Positions 36,263 to 46,437 of a stretch of 64,000 nucleotides of DNA are shown here, piece after piece. Below the pieces are notes generated by a model. It was not told the origin of the DNA and did no database searches. It saw only the letters and a program-made list of their open reading frames with translations. Source of the DNA: Phycomyces nitens. Taxonomy: Eukaryota; Mucoromycota; Mucoromycetes; Mucorales; Phycomycetaceae. Each line of letters starts with the position of its first letter. Positions within the stretch are counted from its first letter, which is position 1. The stretch spans positions 6,448,001 to 6,512,000 of the forward strand of contig JAHRBC010000001.1 of the NCBI GenBank assembly GCA_022702545.1. Reading direction: 5' to 3'. The translations under genes were made by a program, and so were the position numbers.

Positions 36263-39200
36263 TTACTGTCTTCTCCTTCTTCGGTGGTCTCTATCCCGGT
36301 CTCTTTCTCTGTCTCTGTCTCTGTCTCGGTCCCTGTCTTTTCTGTCATCTCTCCGGTCTTCTCTACGATCATCGCGTCTTTCTTCTCTACGGTCCTCCCT
36401 TTTTTTTAAAAAAAAAAAGAGTTAAAAGTCTGTTGCAGTTTCGTCTAATGTCTTACCTAAGTCTCTTTCCATCCCTATCCCGGTCATCTTCTTGAAGTCT
36501 CTTCCGTCCCCCGCTACTTCCAGCAGAGCTAGCCGCGCTATTGATGGCCGGAGGAGGAGCAGAGACATTTGTGTTGGCAGTCAGGCCACTACGTCTCTCC
36601 CTACTTGTCTCAACAACCACATTGCGGCTGCTTGTGTTGAGTCTTGAGCTCAATGACCTTTCTTCTCTCCCACTTCCAGATGGCGCCCGACGTTCGCTAT
36701 TAGACTCCACCACCACAGATCGACCGTTGTTTGTACGTGGTGTCGCAGCAGAGCGATCTTCTCGTCCAGAACGATCTTCCCGCCCAGACCGCTCTTCGCG
36801 TGCCGGGCGTTCTTCTCGTGTCGACCTATCTTCACGTACCGGACGCTCCTCTCGTATCGCGCGGTCTTCTCTTGGAAGCCTTTCTTCTCGGCTGCTACGA
36901 TCATCCCGACTTGTTCGGTCGTCTCGTGTCATTTTTTCGTCCCGTGTTGGTCTATCATCTCGTCCCAGACGCTCATCCCGGTTATTGATGTTTGTGCCAC
37001 TGTTGACAGGATTGCTATTATTCCTTGAAGATGTGCTGCGGATATCTCTATTAAGCATGTTATCTTTGGTAGCTTCCCGGGGTGATTCACGCGGTAATGA
37101 GTCGACTGTACGATGTCGGTTGGTGCTTTGGTCTTGGCGACCACGGTCCTTTTCATCACTCCTTGGTTTCTTTGCACTATTCGACGCATCTTCTTTCCCG
37201 CGCTTGCGGTCATTTGGAGATGCTGCCCGTTCCTGTCTCTCTTCTCTTCGAGGAGTTATCTGAGGAGTAGGTGATTTATTGTTTGGTGTCTTATCTCCTG
37301 CCTTTGCGGCAGATACCATTGCTGCCTTTTCTGCCTCGGGCTAAAGCAAATTGCGTATCAATAAAGAGATTACACGGTTCCCAATCGACATTGCTTGCCC
37401 TAGCCAATATTTACCTCTTCAGTCCCAAGGAACACGTTTTTGCTCACCCAGCGAGATTTACTCTTTTCAATCAATCCCAAATAACTATAAAGTAATCAAT
37501 GGTTAAATATATACATATATATATAAAAAAGAAACATTGTGCACCCTTGATTCCTGTTTGCATTATTTACCTTCTAGCCAGCACCTTGAGATCATCGCGT
37601 TTTTCATGAGAAGCCAGATTCTGGGTTGCTTGGACCAGCACTTCACCATGCTGTTTGATCAAGGGAAAGTGAGGAATAAACTGTCTCATAACCAAAAATG
37701 CGTTGCGGATCTGATGTGATTCACCAGACTGAAGTGCCTGTTCAAGGGCACTGCTAATCTTCATGTGCCATTTGTTTATAACACGACGGAACTCTTGGTA
37801 ACTCAACCATTCTGCCTTGTCGCCTGCCTGGGAAGACAGCTGCCCTGTCCATCGCTTTTGGAATCCAATCAAGCCTTCGCCGAGTGCTTCTCTGGCGTAC
37901 AGATTTTCATCTTGGCTCCATCGAGACATTTTGGAGAATATCTTGTACAGAAACCGGGCATTGATTGTGGTTTCGTATTCAGTAAACGACATGAGAACAG
38001 CAGGAAGGTTCTCAGAAAGAAGCTTGTCAAACAATGTCAGGCTTGAAAAGTTGGTGACGCTGATCTGGTGCATAAGAATAATAAATTCGTAGCAATATGC
38101 AGCATCGACTTCTGACAGGACACTTCGAGGTAACAAACAGTGTTGGATGATGGTTTGGATAAGTACGAGGCGGTTGACAGAGGTTGGGAACCAACGGCTT
38201 TGGGATTCCTTGAGCATCACCATGGTCTTTTCGACATCCTTTTTGTGTTTGGGAAGATCTTCCTGAAGACTTTCAAGGCTGACCTGGGCCATTCTCTCGG
38301 CCTTTTGGACAGCTGACAAGCGCTGGCTTTGGTAGAAAGACGAACGGGTGTCTCTACACTGGGCAATCATATCCTTGTGTCTTTTGATGGATGTTTCGTA
38401 ATGGCTTACAGGGCAATGAATGTCATATAAGCTCAACTGCCAAAATGTGGCATAAAACTCTGGTGAAATCACATTGGACACGGCTGGATGAGGTGCAATA
38501 CGAGCCATATTTTCAATCATTGGACTGAGTGCAGGGTTGGGCTGGCCAGTGATCCCTTCCATACTGGCCCGCAGTAGGCGACGGGTCTTTGGGCGCACCA
38601 TGTGCATAATAACATCTGGAGGAAGTCTGTAGTCCTCTGCCAGTTGGATGGCATCTGGAATGAGAGCATCGTACTCTGCCTCATCAAAGATGGTTGTCAA
38701 GAGTTCCGAGTACTGTAGGAATGTCTGATGGATCAAATCCAATTTTGATCCACGTTCAAAAGTATTGATTTCTTCTTCGGCAGAGCATGCTTCACTCAAG
38801 CGATGAAGAAGAACAAAGATCTCAAGACCGGTTCCATCTTTCTGTAGAGTATCCTTGAGACGTGACAGGACTCTTTTGGTGGCACGTCTATTGTCATTTG
38901 ATACGGGCTGGAAGGCTTCTGCACGAAGAGTTTCACTACATCCTGCTGATGTGATCTGGTCGTCAGTCAGTGTACTTCCAATGATCTCGATACCAGAGAG
39001 CTTTGTAATAAATTCGTTGAACAGGATAAGATCTGGTACCGAATCGTCTTGACGCAGACGATAGTCCATGTAACGAAGCAAGGGTGTAGGATCAATGCCT
39101 TGTTTCTTGTACAGCATACCCGCAAATACCGAGAGAGCTAATTGAAGGCTTGTAAGTAAGGCGTGCATGTGTGTGTGTGTGTGAGCAAGGATATGTGATA

Positions 39201-41889
39201 TCTAACCCTTGAGCCATGATGAGGACATTCCGTCGTTCTTCATCTTGATTTTCTTCATTCGACCAGCACCCTGAGATCCGGTCCATTTCTCAGTCATGAG
39301 ATAACCAAGAACATCATAAGCAAAGCTGCCCATGTAACGACATGCGTCTGCCATGTATGGAGCCAGATTATCGAATGCTTGGATCTGGTCCAGCATTACA
39401 TTAAATACAATCATTGGGTTCGAGTGGGCTAGTTTGCCGAGATCTCGACCGCACTGACGAAGGTCGTTCTTGGACACACGACTATAGACGGGTTGGTTAG
39501 TACTCAATCATTGGTCTCCAAATGGTCTCTACTTGCCGCATAATTCCCTTGACTGTACGCTCAGTACGGGCCTTGAGAAGTTTTGTTTCAATGGTCTTTT
39601 TGTAAAAGTCATTTCCCCATTCACCGTACAAGGCACATCTAAGATCCAAAATCGTAGATTAGTAACCCTTGTCAGATTGGCTCTCTAGACCTTGAAACCA
39701 ACCTTTCTTGGAAAGAGAATGTGTCCAACACTTCCCATACGGACGCCATCGTACCAGGATTACATCCGCTGAAAGACACCAAGGGCAACAGGAAATCCCG
39801 GATCATGTTTAGGCAATGGGTCCGGCAATTTGGATATCCTTTCTCCTGAGACAACATGAATCAATATCCTTCTTCCTCTTGGTGCATTTGGTCACTTGGT
39901 CCTTACTCTTTCCAAAAGACCCTGGATAATCAAGAGAAGTTTCTGTGTCAGATGAGGAGCAAGATATGCTTTGTATCCTGCCAGACGCATAATGGGCATA
40001 AACCGTTCTGTTAGGTGTTGGTAGGTCTCGCAGCGCGGCAGGTTCTCGGCCCAGGAGGAGTAAAAGAATTCGTACCGCTCCCTCTTTACGAGATCATACG
40101 TGCCGTCCTTTAATATATTCTTTACCAGGACCTTTGTCATCTTTGGCATTTCTGGAGCCTTCTCTCCCCGTTTTTGGAGGGTGGCGATTAATCTCGATTC
40201 TTCTGCACACTTGGCATAATGCACATAGCGTGCTTTAATATCATCAGCTACATATTTCTGATAAGCAGGTTCGAGAATGACATCGCACAAACGATATATG
40301 TTGTGTGCTAATACTGGGTGCATATCACATAATTTGTCGTGTTTTGCCATGATAACCTCGGCATGAGGGATATCTCCAATTGACAGCAAAGCTTTTGTAA
40401 GTTCAACAATGTCATTTGTTGTATATACGGGCACATTATTCTCGGAAGACTCGGCCTTCTCCTTTGGCTCGACCTTTTTGGCTTTTTGAGTTGTACCTTC
40501 CTCACCCAAGGCACCATACTGTGCCAAGGCACCCGCACTGTTACTCTTGATCTCTCTGTTCATGTTTTCTGTATACTTTGCTTTCTGGGCTGCCATTTCA
40601 TCCTCAAACGGTCTGAGATATGGCAAGAGATCTCCTGGGCGGATCAAGTCGTTCTTCATCAAGAGTGCACAGGCATAGTAAAGTTCGCGAGGTGCGGGTT
40701 GGACTTCAACAAGATGGTAATGCTCGAACTTGAACCCCAATAACTGGGCCATCACCACACTATACTTTTTTGACCTGTGTTCGTCTCCGTCTGCCTCGGC
40801 TGATGAGCCTTCGGAAAGCTGCTGGATCCACCCTGACGCCTTGAAGAGATTTAGCCAGAATACATGGTTGACAAGTATTTCCTTGATGAATAGATCCAAG
40901 AGAATATCAAGGACTCTGTTGGGGTCCAGGTGAAAAATACCTTTAATAAATGAAATGTTAGTATTCCGAATAACAATGCTGTATAGTCTAGTAGCTTTGA
41001 GATCTATCTATATGTTTGTTTGTTTGTTTTTTACCAATGTTGGATGAAATGGTCTCTAGGAATTTCGGTACACGCTCAAGAGGTGTAGGTGGTGCTCTTC
41101 CATTGACATCGTATTCCAGATCAATCGTTCCAAAGGTAATGTCATCAATAAGGGCCGAGTAACCAACCATGTCTTCGCGTGCCAGATTGAACTTGTTTTG
41201 CTTGTATCTGTTGAACACGAATCCTTGCCGTTTAAACCATATTCCTTTTTTCTTCTCGTATTTATATTTATAAAAAAAAGCTTGTATAATCTTGGATTCT
41301 TACAGCATGGAGGTATTCAGTCGGACAAGACGACGGTCAAACATGGCCTTGCTGGCAATGATCTTGGAATCTTCAAGTAACTGACTCGAAAAATTGATCT
41401 TGAGATCTGCTTCTGTCAGAATACGTTCAGACTATTTTGTTTTTTGTTTTTTGTTGTTGTTGTTGTTTTTTTAGATGTTGAAGATTGATTGAGCACTTTT
41501 TTTTTCCCTTGATTGCTTACCAGGACGCCTCTAATCATCGCAATAAGATTAGCCTTTCGAAGCTCCATTCTTTGCTTTGGGCCGTTTTGGAGGTTGAGTT
41601 CGCCCATGGTCTCAAGATGGACATCTTGAGTCTTGAGACTGTTGATAAACAGCTGGCGTGTATCAATTTCGTTTGATGCAAACGTCTTGTCGTCATCCTT
41701 GACCAATGCACCCATAAAGCTTAGAAAACTAGCAACAGTTCGTTTGCCAAAATAAGCATCGCGTGTGGCAAAAGTTATCATGTTGCGTAGTGGGTTCTCT
41801 TGAACCAAGGTATATTGCTCAACGGCCTGCTTTGCACGAGCGATCTCTTCTTCAACTGGGTCATGCATTCTAAGAAAGTGGATGACCAT
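36263..41889 (-). CDS. THO2: THO complex subunit 2 (THOC2)
   Basis: Largest scaffold of the THO/TREX complex, which couples transcription to mRNP assembly and export and limits R-loops. The first supported ATG is at 41889 (MVIHFLRMHDPVEEEIA). Family segments in order: YKQNKFNLAREDMVGYSALI, FHLDPNRVLDILLDLF, LGFKFEHYHLVEVQP, ALLSIGDIPHAEVIMAKHDK, GRDLGKLAHSNPMIVFNVML, SFAYDVLGYL, DYRLRQDDSVPDLILFNEF, LSGIEIIG, ISPEFYATFWQLSLYDIHCP, SVLSEVDAAYCYEFI and EFRRVINKWHMKISSAL. The C-terminus is a long Arg/Asp/Glu-repeat tail, and after an intron it continues as RDRDRD-type sequence ending RRRRRQ at 36263. At least ten introns. The N-terminus is shorter than in animal THOC2 and I could not match the first 100 residues, so a missing or altered 5' exon is possible given the element just upstream. 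Confidence 0.93.
36770..36970 (-). repeat. Arg/Glu/Asp-repeat coding region of THO2 tail
   Basis: Degenerate 12-15-bp units encoding R(E/D)(E/D)R-type repeats (SREERP, TRDDR, SGREDR). A second block of the same character in the last exon (36266-36400) encodes RDRDRD. The complementary strand is also open for 240 codons because of this repeat and is not a gene. Confidence 0.8.
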
Positions 41890-41928
41890 ATGAGAATCTA
41901 TTCCTCAGCCAATTTTCCTCATGCTTAC

Positions 41929-41972
41929 TGTATTTTCTCTAATTACAGTCACGTCGATCCTTGCTTAAATAA
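41929..41972 (+). repeat. Left terminal inverted repeat
   Basis: 44 bp, matching the reverse complement of 43251-43294 at 43 positions. It begins 39 bp from the THO2 start codon. Confidence 0.88.
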
Positions 41973-43250
41973 AATATAAAATAAAATAAAAATAAAGTTC
42001 GATATGACAATAGATTGACATGCATCTTGATTATCACAAGTGATTTTAGAAGAAAAGGAGTCTACACAAAAGTTGGAATTTCACCTGTAATCTCATTGAC
42101 ATAATCGCCCAAATAATCGCCAGATGCATCAGTAACAATTATTGCATCTTGACATCAACTGAACACGAAAATATTACACTCGATCAAAGAAACCAAAAAG
42201 TTTTACAAATTACACCACACGGTACTATGAAATGTTAAAGTACCAATCCTGTCACCAATCTCTTTGATGCATTGGCGATTTCAAGTACTAAGATCAATGG
42301 TCATTATGGAAATATACGTACAAACCACAAACGAACCTGACCTCGATAATCAAACTAGTATGAAAATACAGCCCATACGATATCCACTCTACACAACCTT
42401 GACACCTTGAAATGCTTAAGCTACCACTAATTCCAAGACTTTTTTTATTTTTATTTTTACAAAAAGTAATACCATGAGCACTGACAATGTATTTCTCCCT
42501 TTTTGTGTCATGAGGTACGGCTTAATAAGCATTACTTCTTTTTTGCTTGGATAATCATATAGCAAAAAAGGTATACGGTAAGACAACGAACCTGATATAT
42601 AAATGGATACAATTTAAAACAAAAAGACTTTGTCCTGCGTTCAAGGTTATTTATTGTACAAGGGTATAATCAAATGAGTGGCAGGAGCCAGATGAGTAGG
42701 TGTATAAAAACAGTGTCTAGTTATTAAAATAACAATAACCGTTTTACCTCGTTAATTAATTTGTAAAGAATCCTGACAATTGATTCACGTCCTTTCCTAG
42801 CCATTTAAACATTGTTTGACCTTTACTATCCGAGTGCAATTATCTATTATCTAGAGAGTATCCATATAAAAAAAGCTCCATTTTGCACTGGCTGAGAAGA
42901 AAAGAAGAAAAGAAAAAGAAAAAGGGCACTGCAACTTGGTTCCCATTACTTTTTTTGTTTCGATTTCCTCGATTCATAAAGTACTTTAAAGAAAAGGATT
43001 GGGATGAGATGAAATCAACTGACAATTTGAATCAACAGGATAAAATAAGTCCAAAAGGTGCCCCAATTGATGATGTTGGTTAATGTCAAGATGCAATAAT
43101 TGTTGCTGATTCATCTGGTGATTATTTGGTCAATAATGTCGAAATGAAGAATGAAATTCTGGATTTTATATAGACTCTTGTTTTCTAAATGACAATTGAT
43201 TATCAAAAATACATCTCAATCTTTTGCTGTATTGAATCCGTTATTTCGTC

Positions 43251-43294
43251 TTATTTAAGCAAGGATCGACGTGACTGTAATTAGTGAAAATACA
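43251..43294 (-). repeat. Right terminal inverted repeat
   Basis: 44 bp, the mirror of the left repeat. It ends about 210 bp before the CKS1 stop codon at 43508. Confidence 0.88.
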
Positions 43295-43507
43295 ATAGTT
43301 GGTTTTTTATCAAGTCACATACTCTTGGAGATTAATGGAACCCGTCTTTTAAAATGCATATAAGAGTGTGGTTGATAATGCTTGATGATATGTGATTAAA
43401 TGAATTTATCTTTCGTTCTGTTACATGAAGAATACCATGTTATTATACATAGAGTAATTGGATCATCAGCAGCGATACATCGATCCTGTTGCCGTTCTCT
43501 TGATGGT

Positions 43508-44453
43508 TCAGTCTTTATCTTTCTCAGCCAAATTATCCAGTCGTGCCTTTATATTGCTGTCAGGCACAGCATCTTTTGAAGCCTGTGAGTCTGCCTCTGT
43601 CTTTTCTTGCCTTGGAGCTGTTGGGTTTCCGTACTACACTTGCAATCAATATAAGAAGCCAATTGAGTTAAATAAAAGGCTCGTACCTTTTCTGCATAAT
43701 TCTTCTCTCTTCTAAAGAGCAATATATGAGGTTCTGGAGCTAATGGATCCCAAACATGCATTAGCTAACCCAGGCACCTAATGTAATCTCTTTAGTTCTC
43801 ACCATGAACCATATAATGCTCCCATCCTCTCGACTGTTTGATTCCAAGTGATCGCCATTCTTTTTCTGTCAAAAGATCAGGATGTGGTATCCACCTAGCT
43901 ATCTGCAACGGTAAGATAACATGCCTATAAATAAATAAACCAATACATTAAGTACCTGCCAAGCCGAGGCCCCATCTCTTTCAGTCTTTGTTTCTTTCTT
44001 TATTACCTGTATTCAAATTGGTTGTCTGCCAATAAATAGATATATAGACATTAAACACAAGCTAGTGTGCACAGGGTAACAATATGAAAACATACCAAAG
44101 TAGTAAGGTGAATATACAATAGAGTTTCCATGGGCACGGATATCTTCTTTTGTTTCGATTTCCTGCTTCTTCTTCTTTTCTTCTTCGAGTCTCTTGTCTT
44201 CTTCTATCCGCATCGATATGCCTCGTTTTTGTCTATTTCGTAAATCAGCATTGGTGGGTTCATTTCGTTTTGATTCTGCAAGCAGTCTTTGTCCTCGAGC
44301 AGTATATGGGAATAAATCTTCTGGTCTTTGTTGCTGTAATCCAAACGAATTCACGGTTTTTTTTTGTAGTGGGCGAACATCGTTGGTTTCGCTTAATCGT
44401 CGTTTGCGGTCCATCGAAACACCGGTTTGAGTTGAATTTTGCTGATGATCCAT
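43508..44453 (-). CDS. CKS1: CKS1, CDK regulatory subunit with long N-terminal extension
   Basis: Small CDK-binding protein that docks phosphorylated substrates. The ATG at 44453 (MDHQQNSTQTGVSMDRKRRL) starts about 110 residues of basic, Glu/Lys-rich sequence not found in yeast or animal CKS. The CKS fold follows over short exons: VYSPYYF joined to DNQFEYR, then HVILPLQIARWIPHPDLLTE, EWRSLGIKQSRGWEHYMVH and PEPHILLFRREKNY. The phosphate-binding Arg/Trp residues and the HxPEPH hinge region are recognisable, although the hinge falls at a splice junction so its exact first residues depend on that join. After AEK, an intron with a TGTAG acceptor leads to a charged tail ending KDKD at 43508; an alternative acceptor 5 bp earlier gives a less likely tail. 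TGACGTAA lies about 85 bp upstream of the ATG. Confidence 0.93.
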
Positions 44454-44929
44454 AATTTATTGTGATCAGTTCATATGATGGTAATAAGAAGAGAAGAAAA
44501 AGGGTTGTCAAAGATAGAGGGTCAGCTTCATTTTCTGTGACGTAATATATTACTGCAGACAATGGATGTATCTTGCTGCAACGATGTTTAAGACACCGCA
44601 ACACAAATTAAATTGAGACCTTCTTTATTTTATTTTAATTTTAATTTTAATTTGCAAGAGAGCCTTGGTACTAAAGGGTAGCTGTAGGATTTAAAAAACA
44701 CTTTATAAAAAAACAGAATGCATTTGTGTAGTACACATATTGTATTACCATGTATCCATTAAAACCCTTTTAATTAAATATACATGTGTATATACGTATG
44801 TGTATATGTATATATGTATATGAGCAAGATTTGTATTTATAATCAGTGGTAATTGGCAAATACATCTTGTTCATTTTAAACCAGTGCCAAAATACATTCT
44901 CATATTGCATATCAAAACTCCAAAAATAA
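44454..44929. other. Intergenic, CKS1 promoter side
   Basis: Contains TGACGTAA (44538-44545), a CRE/C-EBP-like site upstream of CKS1, then AT-rich DNA with (TATG)n-type repeats at about 44781-44822. No gene is supported. Confidence 0.5.
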
Positions 44930-45211
44930 ATTCCAATATTATTTATTATATACCTATCTGTTAACCAGGCCAATTATTCTATATTAAGCAAACTATGGCA
45001 GGATGGGGGATTATATGCAGACCTATCTACAGAATACCACCAATTGAATGTAACAGTAGAGATATTAAGCCAATTGCTTCTGATTCTTAATAGTATGGGA
45101 AAGCTAAAGCACGAGTACCTTTTATTCTGCCTTGCCAATCTATACCTTGCTGATTATCGCCTTGCAAACATACTTAACTTCCGTAAAATCGGCTTATACT
45201 CGGTGATGTAA
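44930..45211 (+). pseudogene. Orphan coding-like segment, unrecognised
   Basis: A 93-codon open stretch with no ATG at its start. After a plausible AACCAG acceptor (about 44969) it reads ANYSILSKLWQDGGLYADLS, then EYHQLNVTVEILSQLLLILN and LANLYLADYRLANILNFRKI before TAA at 45209. Leu-rich, helical composition and codon use look protein-like, unlike the flanks. No second exon or start was found, so it is probably a gene relic or one exon of an undetected gene. Confidence 0.3.
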
Positions 45212-45447
45212 TCCAGCTGGTTATTCAATTACTATTCTCCAACCCCTCCTCCCACACTATTGCCCAACCATCTATACTAGTCACAACCAAGCTCTCCTCA
45301 AAGACTGCCGATCCACTTTTTTTTTCTTATATTGTGCAAAAACAAAATGACGCATATTACTGCTAGAAAATCAGATATTTTTTCCATGCTTCTCTATTTC
45401 TTAATATTTCTTACTGTTATTGTTATTGAGTCTCACCGCCAGAAAAC

Positions 45448-46437
45448 ATGCCTTTTAACTTGCAAGAGCCAATGGCTTCCTACAAAGGCGTCTCTTCCAA
45501 CACACCATCCCATGCCCCGTTTGCTGAGCCAGTCTCACGTCTTTCTCGGCAGTCTTTCAGATTTATTGACGAGAGAGATGATCGATTACCGCTGCCTCCT
45601 TTTGAGTCAGATTCCTCAGGGTCGGTGCCATTAGAAAGATACAGTCTTCACGACTCTGCCGTTCCTCGGCTAGACTTGCAAGATTCAGAAAAACACTTTG
45701 CGCCCTACAAACAGCCTGAGGATATCGAAACTGGGGTCCAACCCTCAAATAATCAAGATTCGTTTATAAGCTCTGTCAAGCGGCTCCCCAGCAAGATCTT
45801 TCGAAAAGTCAGTCTAGTTCACCACCGAACATCCCTTCAACGTAACCACACTGCCCCAACATCAACCGGGGCTGGTCATTATAAACACACCATTCACCCC
45901 ATGAGCCGTGTACCCCAGTACAGCCACAGACAGCAAGATTGCTACAACGATAAAGGCGAGCCATGTTTCCATGATTGTAATGACGAGATTGATAACAAAT
46001 ATGAAATATTCTCCAACACATCCCTAAGCGACAAGCCATCTGCTGATCGCACTGACGACACCGGGAATAATCATTTGGATGTTTCATTGACCAACTCGCA
46101 CTTTTTTCCAGATTCTATCACAATAGCCGAAACCCCCGGTTACTTCCAGTCATCGTCTCCTCTGTGCAAGAGGTCTACGCGTAAATGGATCAGTGCCATA
46201 CTGGTTGTGACGCTTGGGTCTCTTATTGCCTTGGCGTTTGTGATGATTGGGTTGGGCAAGGCGATAGGGACCAACAACACAACCATTCCTCAAAAGGCTG
46301 AAAACCAACAAGTTACTGATGGTTTACCCAAAATTTCATCTGGTGCTATACATACTGCCCCAAGCCTCTCCTCATCAAATCCATCCCAAACCATCAAAAG
46401 CAACTTTGCATACTCTATTAAACCACAAGCTGACTAG
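45448..46437 (+). CDS. Single-pass membrane protein, unknown function
   Basis: Intronless, 329 residues, start at 45448. Not recognised. The first 245 residues are Ser/Pro/His-rich and mostly polar, with a cluster of acidic and aromatic residues and several potential phosphosites, and look disordered and cytosolic. One clear membrane segment lies at about residues 247-270 (ISAILVVTLGSLIALAFVMI), preceded by the basic KRSTRK, so the N-terminal part should face the cytosol (positive-inside rule). About 55 polar residues follow with an NNTT glycosylation-type site on the presumed outer side. The layout resembles fungal wall-sensor or adaptor proteins only in the broadest sense; there is no sequence evidence for that role. 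Confidence 0.7.
   Translation: MPFNLQEPMASYKGVSSNTPSHAPFAEPVSRLSRQSFRFIDERDDRLPLPPFESDSSGSVPLERYSLHDSAVPRLDLQDSEKHFAPYKQPEDIETGVQPSNNQDSFISSVKRLPSKIFRKVSLVHHRTSLQRNHTAPTSTGAGHYKHTIHPMSRVPQYSHRQQDCYNDKGEPCFHDCNDEIDNKYEIFSNTSLSDKPSADRTDDTGNNHLDVSLTNSHFFPDSITIAETPGYFQSSSPLCKRSTRKWISAILVVTLGSLIALAFVMIGLGKAIGTNNTTIPQKAENQQVTDGLPKISSGAIHTAPSLSSSNPSQTIKSNFAYSIKPQAD

Larger units (their letters stand above)
41926..43297. mobile_element. Long inverted-arm (foldback/TIR) element upstream of THO2
   Basis: The termini are near-perfect 44-bp inverted repeats: 41929-41972 and 43251-43294, differing at one position, with core ATTACAGTCACGTCGATCC. Outward, both sides begin TA(C/T)TGTATTTTC. The arms continue inward as a diverged but clear inverted repeat to about 42170 and 43060. 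For example, CCAGATG(C/A)ATCAG(T/C)AACAAT is followed by TATTGCATCTTGACAT on both arms. The loop of roughly 900 bp has no transposase or other intact ORF. A TA target duplication is possible (41926-41927 and 43296-43297) but unproven. Best read as a non-autonomous DNA element (MITE or foldback type); no family was recognised. Confidence 0.72.

Noticed and set aside
36541..37263. 240-codon plus-strand open frame rich in Arg/Ser
   Set aside because: It is the complement of the Arg/Glu repeat tail of THO2; composition comes entirely from that repeat.
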